Assembly: GCA_030037185.1 (NCBI GenBank) | Contig: JASHRR010000732.1 | Location: forward strand, 1 to 5,770 | Length of the DNA: 5,770 bases | Direction of reading: 5' to 3' | DNA from: Xanthobacteraceae bacterium | GTDB taxonomy: Bacteria; Pseudomonadota; Alphaproteobacteria; Rhizobiales; Xanthobacteraceae | Part shown: positions 1 through 5,338 of the stretch, piece after piece | Position numbering within the stretch: position 1 is the stretch's first letter | Layout of the letters: every line of letters starts with the position of its first letter | Notes under the pieces: model-generated | Database searches by the model: none | Seen by the model: the letters and a program-made list of their open reading frames with translations, nothing else | Told to the model about the DNA's origin: nothing | Position numbers and translations under genes: made by a program

Positions 1-2362
1 TCTGAGCGCCGCAATAGGACTGATAGGTCGAGATGCCCATCTTGGACATCACCTTGTAGAGTCCTTTGTCGATCGATTTGATGTAGCGCTTGACGATCTC
101 CTTGTCCTCAAGCTTGTGCGGCAGCTCGTTTTTCATGGCGACCAGCGTCTCGAAGGCGAGATACGGATTGATCGCCTCCGCCCCGTAACCGGCGAGACAA
201 CAAAAGTGATGCACCTCGCGCGGTTCGCCGGACTCCACGACCAGACCCACCGAGGTGCGAAGGCCTTGGCGGATCAGGTGATGATGAACGGCGGCGCAGG
301 AGAGCAGGGAGGGAATCGGAATGCGGTCGGAGCCGGCATTGCGATCCGACAGAATGATGATGTTGATGCCGTCTCGAACCGCCTTTTCGGCCTCTTCGCA
401 CAGGTCGGCGAGTGCCGGTGCGAGTCCCGCCGCGCCATGATCGGCCGGCCAGATGGCATCGAGCGTGAGCGACTTAAAATGGGAATCGCTGACCTCGGAA
501 ATCGACCGGATCTTTTCCAAGTCGTCATTGGTCAGGATGGGCTGGCGCACCTCGAGGCGTTTGGTGGTCGAAAGGCCGTGGAGATCGAACAGGTTCGGGC
601 GCGGCCCGATGATTGAGACCAGGCTCATGACGATCTCTTCGCGGATCGGATCGATCGGCGGATTCGTCACCTGCGCGAAGTTCTGCTTGAAATAGGTGAA
701 CAGGAGCTTTGGCCGGTCCGACAGCGCCGAGATCGGCGTGTCGTTACCCATCGAGCCGACCGCTTCTTCCCCGGTTGCGCCCATCGGCGACATCAGGATC
801 TTGAGGTCTTCCTCGGTGTATCCGAAAGCCTGCTGTCTGTCCAAAAGCGTGAGGTTGGGTAGAGGCGGTCTCCTCGCAGCGCGCGGCAGGTCTTCCAGGA
901 TGAGCTGGGTATTGCGCAGCCATTCCTCGTAGGGATGACCGCCGGCGAGTTTCGCCTTGATCTCTTCATCTGGAATGAGGCGGCCTTCCTCCAGGTCAAC
1001 CAGCAGCATCTTGCCCGGCTGCAGGCGCCATTTGGTGACGACGTCTTCTTGCGGAATCGGCAACACGCCCATCTCGGAGGCCATTATGATGCGGTCGTCT
1101 CGCGTCACCAGGTACCGCGCTGGGCGCAGACCGTTGCGGTCGAGCGTGGCGCCGATCCGGCGGCCGTCGGTGAAAGCGATGGCGGCCGGCCCGTCCCACG
1201 GTTCCATCAATGCGGCGTTGTATTCGTAAAAGGCGCGCCGCTCGTCATCCATCAGGGAATTGGCGGCCCAGGCCTCCGGAATCATCATCATCACCGCATG
1301 GGCGAGCGGATAACCGCCCTGCACCAGGAACTCGAGCGCATTGTCGAAGCAGGCGGTGTCGGACTGGCCTTCATAGGAGATCGGCCACAGCTTATGAATG
1401 TCGTCGCCGTAAAGCGGCGATCGGGCCGACGATTGCCGCGCCGCCATCCAGTTGAGATTGCCACGCAACGTGTTGATCTCGCCGTTGTGGGCAATCATGC
1501 GGTAGGGATGGGCGAGCGACCAGGCCGGGAAGGTGTTGGTGGAAAACCGTTGGTGCACGAGCGCAAGCGCGCTCTCGAAATCGGGGTCGCGCAGATCGGG
1601 ATAGTAGCGGCCGAGCTGATCGGCCAGGAACATGCCCTTGTAGATCAGGGTGCGGCTCGAAATCGAAACCGGATAGTAGTGGGCATAGCGCCGCTCGCGC
1701 ATCTTGTAGAGCCGGCCCGAAATGGTCTTGCGCAGAAGGTAAAGCCGCCGCTCGAATTCATCGGCATCGAGCCGGCGATCGCCTTTGCCGATCAGAACCT
1801 GCTGGTGGAAAGGTTCGGTCGGCTTCACCGACTGCCCAAGACAAGAATTGTCGTTTGGCACATCGCGCCAGCCGATAAGCCGCATTTCCTCGCGCGCGAT
1901 CTCTTCCGCAAAGACGTCCTTGATCTCTTGGCGCCAAGCTTGTTCATGCGGCATGAACAGCACGCCGACCGCATAATCGCCCGCAGGCGGCACAGCCAGG
2001 CCGAGTTCGGCTGCGGTCTTGGCAAAGAACTTGTGAGGGATCTGAACCAGAATGCCGGCGCCGTCGCCGGCGCGCGGATCGGCGCCCACTGCGCCGCGAT
2101 GCTCGAGGTTCAACAAAATGGTCAGCGCATCCGCAACGATCTTGTGGGAGCGGCGCCCTTTGATATCCGCGATGAAGCCAACGCCGCATGAGCCCTTGCC
2201 GCGGGTGGCGTCATAAAGGCCTCGTGGCGCCGCAACGCCATCGCCCGCCTGGATATCGCCTCCTTCCACGACGCCTCGATTGCGGCACGCCTGGTGATGG
2301 GTCCGATCCCCAACCGACGGCGCCGGCAGGACTTGCCGTTGAAACGAGGTTGTCACGGTCAT
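1..2362 (-). CDS. gltB: Glutamate synthase [NADPH] large subunit, N-terminal 787 codons (partial, runs off left edge)
   Basis: The large subunit of glutamate synthase (GOGAT) hydrolyses glutamine and channels the ammonia to 2-oxoglutarate, giving two glutamates; with the small subunit GltD it works in the cytoplasm in the GS-GOGAT pathway. Reading leftward from ATG at 2362-2360, the frame is open to the window edge. A class II glutaminase domain begins at Cys59 (SCGVGFIADIKG), the expected nucleophile exposed by removal of a propeptide, and includes LEHRGAVGADPRAGDGAG, HQRFSTNTFPAWSLAHPYR and HNGEINTLRGNLNW (His292-Asn293). The central domain follows (LLDRQQAFGYTEEDL from about residue 506; FKQNFAQVTNPPIDPIREE). 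The visible part stops at MSKMGISTYQSYCGAQ, where the FMN-binding synthase domain starts in this family; that domain and the Fe-S cysteines lie outside. The start is supported by GAGGAGG six bases upstream. The 58-residue leader before Cys59 is longer than the propeptides I recall. The family is about 1500-1580 residues long. Confidence 0.96.
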   Translation of the reverse strand, partial: MTVTTSFQRQVLPAPSVGDRTHHQACRNRGVVEGGDIQAGDGVAAPRGLYDATRGKGSCGVGFIADIKGRRSHKIVADALTILLNLEHRGAVGADPRAGDGAGILVQIPHKFFAKTAAELGLAVPPAGDYAVGVLFMPHEQAWRQEIKDVFAEEIAREEMRLIGWRDVPNDNSCLGQSVKPTEPFHQQVLIGKGDRRLDADEFERRLYLLRKTISGRLYKMRERRYAHYYPVSISSRTLIYKGMFLADQLGRYYPDLRDPDFESALALVHQRFSTNTFPAWSLAHPYRMIAHNGEINTLRGNLNWMAARQSSARSPLYGDDIHKLWPISYEGQSDTACFDNALEFLVQGGYPLAHAVMMMIPEAWAANSLMDDERRAFYEYNAALMEPWDGPAAIAFTDGRRIGATLDRNGLRPARYLVTRDDRIIMASEMGVLPIPQEDVVTKWRLQPGKMLLVDLEEGRLIPDEEIKAKLAGGHPYEEWLRNTQLILEDLPRAARRPPLPNLTLLDRQQAFGYTEEDLKILMSPMGATGEEAVGSMGNDTPISALSDRPKLLFTYFKQNFAQVTNPPIDPIREEIVMSLVSIIGPRPNLFDLHGLSTTKRLEVRQPILTNDDLEKIRSISEVSDSHFKSLTLDAIWPADHGAAGLAPALADLCEEAEKAVRDGINIIILSDRNAGSDRIPIPSLLSCAAVHHHLIRQGLRTSVGLVVESGEPREVHHFCCLAGYGAEAINPYLAFETLVAMKNELPHKLEDKEIVKRYIKSIDKGLYKVMSKMGISTYQSYCGAQ

Positions 2363-2367
2363 CGTCG

Positions 2368-2374
2368 CCTCCTC
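2368..2374 (-). promoter_or_regulatory. Ribosome binding site of gltB
   Basis: On the minus strand GAGGAGG stands five bases before the ATG at 2362. It is the best Shine-Dalgarno match near the gltB 5' end. It favours this ATG over the in-frame GTG at codon 32, which would shorten the propeptide but has only a weak purine stretch in front of it. Confidence 0.7.
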
Positions 2375-2582
2375 GCCGGCGGCTTCAGCCGGCCGGCACA
2401 CCCTCTCCCCCTTCGCCCGGAGTCAGCGCTGCGGCCCGAAGGCCCAACTATGTCAAGCAGGCAGCCTTCTCGCCAGCCGATTTTTGGCGCAAACAGACCG
2501 CCTTTTCGGCTGTCGCCATGCGCTGGCGGCAATCTCCCCGCACGGCGGACCTCCTGTGCCACGCCACGTCCGCCCAAAGTGA

Positions 2583-2597
2583 GACAGCATTGCTGTC
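2583..2597. promoter_or_regulatory. Perfect 15 bp palindrome, candidate operator
   Basis: GACAGCATTGCTGTC has two perfect 7 bp arms around a single central T. It lies 155 bp before the aldolase start and 221 bp before the gltB start. Odd-centred palindromes of this size are typical binding sites for dimeric transcription factors. The regulator cannot be named from the sequence, and either gene, or both, could be the target. Confidence 0.4.
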
Positions 2598-2607
2598 CTA
2601 ACTTAGA

Positions 2608-2623
2608 TGCCAAAATTCTGGCA
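2608..2623. promoter_or_regulatory. Near-perfect 16 bp palindrome, candidate operator
   Basis: TGCCAAAATTCTGGCA pairs at seven of its eight symmetric positions (one A/C mismatch) around a central AATT. It begins 10 bp after the 2583-2597 palindrome and differs from it in sequence, so the two may bind different regulators or be unrelated. Its AT-rich core sits in the AT-rich part of the divergent region, a plausible promoter zone. Confidence 0.3.
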
Positions 2624-2751
2624 GGGATTCAAGGCGCTGCCCAGCAAATTTCGAGCCTCTCCGGCTTATTTTTGTGTTTGCCGGTGCCATGCCATATGGG
2701 CTTGGCTGCGGCGCAGCTCAACTCAAAAGAACCGACCAGGAAACACTGCAC

Positions 2752-3807
2752 ATGGAATTTGCAAGCGACAACGCCGCCGGAGTGGCGCCTGCCGTTTTCG
2801 ACGCCCTCATCCGCGCCAACGCGGGATTTGCTATTGCGTACGGAGACGACGCCCTGACCAGACGGGTCGAGCACGCCTTCTCGGAATTGTTCGAGCGAGA
2901 GGTCGCGGTATTTCTGGTCAGCACCGGCACGGCGGCCAACGCACTGGCTCTTGCGCATCTGTCGCCGCCCTGGGGGGCCGTGCTATGCCACACCGAGGCT
3001 CATGCCATTGTCCACGAATGCGGCGCACCGGAGTTTTACGGCGGCGGATTGCGGCTGCTCGGGATCGAGGGCGAAGGCGGCAAGCTGCGACCCGCTGCCA
3101 TCGCGGCGGCGCTCGAGCGGCAGTTCGGGCTTCGCCCGCACCAAATGCTGCCCGCCGCGCTGTCGCTCACGCAGGCGAGCGAATGCGGCACAGTGTACAG
3201 GACCGATGAAATCGCAGCCTTGGCGGCGCTGGCACATGAACGCGGCCTGGCGGTGCACATGGACGGCGCGCGGTTTGCAAACGCGGTTGCGCGGCTTGGC
3301 GCGACCCCGGCCGAGGTGACTTGGCGTGCGGGCGTCGACGTCTTGTCCTTCGGCGCCACCAAAGGCGGCGCGCTCGCCGCCGAAGCTGTTGTGTTGTTTG
3401 ATCCGGCGCGCGCCGAGGCGATGGCGGAGCGCCGCAAGCGCGGCGGCCACCTTGCCTCCAAGCACCGTTTCATCGCCGCCCAGCTCGAAGCCTTCCTGGC
3501 CGACGAGGAGTGGCTCAAGCTCGCAGCCCACGCCAATCGCATGGCCGACCGTCTTGCGACGCATCTCGCCAGCCTGCAGCTGCCGCCGGTGTGGCCGGTC
3601 GAGGCCAACATGGTGTTCGTACGGCTGCCTCAGGCCTTGCACGAACGCCTGCAGGCTGCTGGCGCAAGCTATTATGTGATCCATACCCACAATTCAGATC
3701 CCGCCGCCGTGCCGTCCGGCTACGTCTTGGTTCGCTTGGTGACATCTTTCGGCACGACGGAATCGAGCGTCGATAAGTTCATCTCCCTCGTAAAATCGAC
3801 GTTGTGA
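2752..3807 (+). CDS. ltaE: Low-specificity L-threonine aldolase-like PLP enzyme (beta-eliminating lyase family)
   Basis: Members of this family split L-threonine and L-allo-threonine into glycine and acetaldehyde, using pyridoxal phosphate, in the cytoplasm. The 351-residue product opens with MEFASDNAAGVAP, the usual N-terminus of the alphaproteobacterial type, and continues with AYGDDALTRRVEHAFSELF and STGTAANALAL (phosphate-binding region). The segment HTEAHAIVHECGAPEF contains His84, which by alignment from memory corresponds to the His stacking on the cofactor in E. coli LtaE. HMDGAR has Asp171, which pairs with the pyridine nitrogen, and SFGATKGG has Lys204, the expected Schiff-base lysine. 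Length is slightly above E. coli LtaE (333). The same frame is open upstream to an ATG at 2674, but the start at 2752 fits the family and has AGGAAA 8-13 bases ahead. It is transcribed away from gltB, with no gene close behind it. True substrate preference cannot be read from the sequence; other beta-hydroxy amino acids are possible. Confidence 0.9.
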   Translation: MEFASDNAAGVAPAVFDALIRANAGFAIAYGDDALTRRVEHAFSELFEREVAVFLVSTGTAANALALAHLSPPWGAVLCHTEAHAIVHECGAPEFYGGGLRLLGIEGEGGKLRPAAIAAALERQFGLRPHQMLPAALSLTQASECGTVYRTDEIAALAALAHERGLAVHMDGARFANAVARLGATPAEVTWRAGVDVLSFGATKGGALAAEAVVLFDPARAEAMAERRKRGGHLASKHRFIAAQLEAFLADEEWLKLAAHANRMADRLATHLASLQLPPVWPVEANMVFVRLPQALHERLQAAGASYYVIHTHNSDPAAVPSGYVLVRLVTSFGTTESSVDKFISLVKSTL

Positions 3808-3881
3808 ATGCCCAAGGTCCGCCTCAATCGAGCGCTCCGATGGAGTCGGACGACGCGTCTTGAGTCTCGCCGTCAACCACC

Positions 3882-4014
3882 GCCTCCCGAAGGAGGCAGC
3901 CTGGGAGCAGGTTGGAGGGGCGCCGTGGGGGCGACCCCTTGCGGGTCGCTTCCTTTGTGCCCGCCCGGTGCGCCCATGCGTCCACCCGGCAGGGGGCGAC
4001 CACAAGGTCGCTCC
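3882..4014 (+). repeat. Three tandem stem-loops, the last two near copies
   Basis: Three compact hairpins lie between the aldolase stop and the next gene. Hairpin 1 (3882-3897) is GCCTCC-CGAA-GGAGGC. Hairpin 2 (core 3931-3949) is GCGACCC-CTTGC-GGGTCGC, extendable to 3927-3953 with two G-U pairs. Hairpin 3 (core 3996-4011) is GCGACC-ACAA-GGTCGC, extendable to 3993-4014. Hairpins 2 and 3 share GGGGGCGACC at 3927-3936 and 3992-4001, a repeat unit 65 bp apart, and both continue with GGTCGCT. None is followed by a clear T-run, so simple intrinsic termination is not well supported. They could end aldolase mRNA in a factor-dependent way, shape the leader of the following gene, or belong to a dispersed genomic repeat. 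Confidence 0.55.
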
Positions 4015-4039
4015 ACTATCATCGTTAGAAGGGAGCAAA

Positions 4040-4618
4040 ATGAGAAGGATACGTGCTCTGGGGTCGGCGCTCGTCGCCCTCGTTGCGGTAGCGGCGGCAT
4101 TGCTGCCGTCGAACGGCGCGGCGCAGGACATCAGCCGGACGGTTGCCGGCGGGTGGACGCGAACGCTCGCGCCCTCGCAAATCATAGTCGAGGCGCGGCG
4201 GGCGGGATTTGAGCCGATCGGCCGTCCCGTCCAGCGCGGCCCGGTCTACGTTCAGGTCGCTCGCGATGGCGACGACATCGATGTGAAGCTGACCATCGAT
4301 GCGCATAGCGGCCGCCTGTTATGGATAGCCGACATCAGCGGCGCGCGTTACGGCGGCTACTATCCTGCGTGGCCGCGCCGGGTCCGTCCACCGGTGCCGC
4401 CGGCCGAGATACCGAACATCGGACCGGACAGGAACAATTTCAGACCGGACGGGACCGCTACGACGGTGGGGCCCTCGCCGCCGTTGCCGCGCACCCGCCC
4501 GGGCGAACTCACCAGCGCGGTGGCGCCGGCCCAAGCGGCCGCTCCCGTCAACCCGGACGTTGCGCCGGCCGCAAAGCCGCCCCCGGTGACGATGGTGCCG
4601 GTCGCCCCGCTGGAGTGA
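4040..4618 (+). CDS. Secreted hypothetical protein with PepSY-like segment and proline-rich tail
   Basis: I do not recognise a named function. The 192-residue product starts with a typical signal peptide: MRRIR, a hydrophobic stretch at residues 7-22 (rich in Ala, Val and Leu) and a likely signal peptidase I site near GAAQ-D at 26-30, so it should be exported to the periplasm or beyond. Residues 45-96 resemble a PepSY-type fold (IIVEARRAGFEPIGRP, then GPVYVQVARDGDDIDVKLTID and SGRLLWI); this is judged by pattern only. After a Gly/Tyr patch (RYGGYYPAWPRR), residues 113-192 are rich in Pro and Ala and probably disordered. The frame extends upstream to an ATG at 3860, but those 60 codons overlap the stem-loops. 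The ATG at 4040 has GAAGGGAG at 4028-4035 and begins the signal peptide exactly, so I chose it. It converges on hsp20 with 60 bp between the stop codons. Confidence 0.75.
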   Translation: MRRIRALGSALVALVAVAAALLPSNGAAQDISRTVAGGWTRTLAPSQIIVEARRAGFEPIGRPVQRGPVYVQVARDGDDIDVKLTIDAHSGRLLWIADISGARYGGYYPAWPRRVRPPVPPAEIPNIGPDRNNFRPDGTATTVGPSPPLPRTRPGELTSAVAPAQAAAPVNPDVAPAAKPPPVTMVPVAPLE

Positions 4619-4623
4619 TTGAC

Positions 4624-4654
4624 AAAAAAGCGCCCCGGTCATGACCGGGGCGCT
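4624..4654 (-). terminator. Rho-independent terminator of hsp20 (perfect 26 bp palindrome plus T-run)
   Basis: Positions 4629-4641 and 4642-4654 are exact reverse complements (AGCGCCCCGGTCA on the plus strand), giving an 11 bp GC-rich stem closed by CATG. On the minus strand the stem is followed at once by six T (4629-4624), so it is an intrinsic terminator for hsp20, whose stop is 24 bp before the stem. On the plus strand the same stem follows the stop of the secreted-protein gene but has GACGTATT after it instead of a T-run, so it should work less well in that direction while still protecting the 3' end. Confidence 0.88.
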
Positions 4655-4678
4655 GACGTATTGAAGGCCTGAGGCCGA

Positions 4679-5143
4679 TCAGGCTGCAACCTTGGTGTCG
4701 ATGGCCTGGCCGTTGTTGGTCGCGTTGATGCGAATGTTGCGCGGCTTCATGGCTTCCGGCAGCTCGCGCACCAGGTCGATGTGCAACAGACCGTGCTGCA
4801 ATCTCGCGGCTTTCACCTCAACAAAATCGGCAAGCCGGAACATGCGCTCGAACGACCGTGCGGCAATGCCCTGATGGAGCAGCTCCGACCCGCGGGCATT
4901 AGCTTCGCGAGCCTTTTGGCCCCTCACGGTCAGGGTGTTTTCTTTTGCTTCGATGGTAAGCTCGGATTCGGAAAATCCGGCAACTGCGAGGGTAACGCGG
5001 TATGAATTCTCAGCGGTCCGCTCGATATTGTAGGGCGGATAAGCGCTTCCACTCTCGAAACCCGTAGTTTTGTCGAGCATCGAGAACAGCCGGTCAAAGC
5101 CGACAGTGGAACGATAAAGCGGTGAAAGATCGAATGTACGCAT
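4679..5143 (-). CDS. Small heat-shock protein, Hsp20/alpha-crystallin family, class A (IbpA-like)
   Basis: Small heat-shock proteins are ATP-independent cytoplasmic holdases that bind unfolding proteins and pass them to DnaK/ClpB. The 154-residue product opens with MRTFDLSPLYRSTVGFDRLF, the signature N-terminus of the rhizobial class A/IbpA group. The alpha-crystallin domain covers about residues 37-138: YNIERTAENSYRVTLAVAGF, ELTIEAKENTLTVRG, the GIAARSFERMFRLADFVEV strand-loop region, and the conserved ARLQHGLLHIDL motif (113-124). REL-PEAMKPRNIRIN follows, with an I-R-I motif at 137-139 of the kind used for oligomer contacts. Length is normal for the family. The start codon is fixed by GGAGGA five bases upstream, which lies inside a ROSE-type thermometer. 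The gene has its own sigma-32 promoter and terminator, so it looks monocistronic. Rhizobia usually carry several paralogues, so I give no numbered gene name. Confidence 0.95.
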   Translation of the reverse strand: MRTFDLSPLYRSTVGFDRLFSMLDKTTGFESGSAYPPYNIERTAENSYRVTLAVAGFSESELTIEAKENTLTVRGQKAREANARGSELLHQGIAARSFERMFRLADFVEVKAARLQHGLLHIDLVRELPEAMKPRNIRINATNNGQAIDTKVAA

Positions 5144-5146
5144 GGC

Positions 5147-5219
5147 ATATCCTCCTTTGAAGCGACATGCGGGTCTGCCTGTTGGCCAGACCGGGTGAGT
5201 GCAGCCGAATGGCCTGCAC
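5147..5219 (-). promoter_or_regulatory. ROSE-type RNA thermometer in the hsp20 leader
   Basis: The leader folds into three hairpins. The one next to the start codon (5168-5147) pairs AUGUC(G)CUUC with GGAGGAUAU across an AAA loop: nine pairs, two of them G-U, with a single bulged G, and the whole Shine-Dalgarno GGAGGA inside the stem. The 5' strand contains UCGCU, which matches the U(U/C)GCU motif known from ROSE elements, where it faces AGGA with a bulged G. Two upstream hairpins (5192-5172 and 5219-5199) are each 21 nt long. ROSE elements of rhizobial and enterobacterial small heat-shock genes hold translation off at normal temperature and melt on warming. Position, motif and pairing agree here; the fold was worked out by hand, not by energy calculation. 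Confidence 0.88.
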
Positions 5220-5226
5220 GGATGCT

Positions 5227-5255
5227 ATATGGGAGCGGGTGCTGCTGGCTTCAAG
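5227..5255 (-). promoter_or_regulatory. Sigma-32 (RpoH) heat-shock promoter of hsp20
   Basis: On the minus strand CTTGAAG (5255-5249) is followed after 15 bp by CCCATAT (5233-5227). This is close to the RpoH consensus CTTGAA and CCCCATnT with its usual 13-17 bp spacing. Transcription would begin near 5219-5221, at the first base of the first leader hairpin, giving a leader of about 77 nt that contains just the thermometer. That exact fit supports both calls. Confidence 0.85.
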
Positions 5256-5338
5256 GTTCCAAACAGCGACGACTGTGAGCAACAGGTTCCCTCACATTTG
5301 TAGTGAGTGCTGCAGATAATTGCGGTAAGCGATGCACG

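Larger units (their letters stand above)
2363..2751. other. Divergent intergenic region between gltB and the threonine aldolase gene (389 bp)
   Basis: This gap carries the 5' ends of both flanking genes. I find no convincing gene in it: the open frames crossing it lack recognisable protein content and a good ribosome binding site. It holds two palindromes (2583-2597 and 2608-2623, listed separately). On the minus strand it has a TTGACA hexamer (2456-2451) without a good -10 at the usual distance, and a small GGCC-TTCG-GGCC stem-loop just downstream of that hexamer. A 5 bp stem (2705-2717) sits shortly before the aldolase ribosome binding site. Base composition drops to AT-rich patches around 2600-2620 and 2645-2680, the likeliest places for promoters, but no -35/-10 pair stands out. 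Confidence 0.6.

Noticed and set aside
838..895. Possible frameshift in gltB, because the stretch after EDLP (RAARRPPLPNL) looks unlike the conserved core.
   Set aside because: Codon positions on both sides (Glu490 at 895, Asp508 at 841) are in the same frame, and this linker is variable in the family as I recall it.
935..2191. Long plus-strand open frame of 418 codons opposite gltB.
   Set aside because: It is antisense to the conserved gltB frame, has no recognisable protein motif, and arises from the high GC codon bias of the gene on the other strand.
2451..2456. TTGACA on the minus strand as a -35 of gltB.
   Set aside because: The sequence 17 bp downstream is CGCAGC, with no resemblance to a -10 element.
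2598..2622. Possible sigma-54 promoter toward gltB on the minus strand (TTGGCATCTAAGTTAG).
   Set aside because: The -24 half (TGGCA) fits, but the -12 element reads TTAG where TTGC is needed; the near-invariant GC is missing. The TGGCA is also just one arm of the 2608-2623 palindrome.
2983..3690. Minus-strand open frames of 235 and 191 codons opposite the threonine aldolase gene.
   Set aside because: Both are antisense to a gene with clear PLP-enzyme motifs on the plus strand and lack family features of their own.
3860..4039. Sixty-codon upstream extension of the secreted-protein gene.
   Set aside because: It would be translated through the stem-loops and would bury a clean signal peptide that starts exactly at 4040 behind a good ribosome binding site.
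3694..4185. Minus-strand open frame of 163 codons across the aldolase 3' end and the stem-loop region.
   Set aside because: It spans the end of one real gene and the signal peptide of another, has low-complexity Arg/Ala/Pro-rich content and no convincing ribosome binding site.
5315..5320. GATAAT as a -10 element for the hydrolase gene.
   Set aside because: The hexamer is good, but no acceptable -35 lies 16-18 bp upstream (TCACAT at 17 bp), so the promoter call would rest on six bases.
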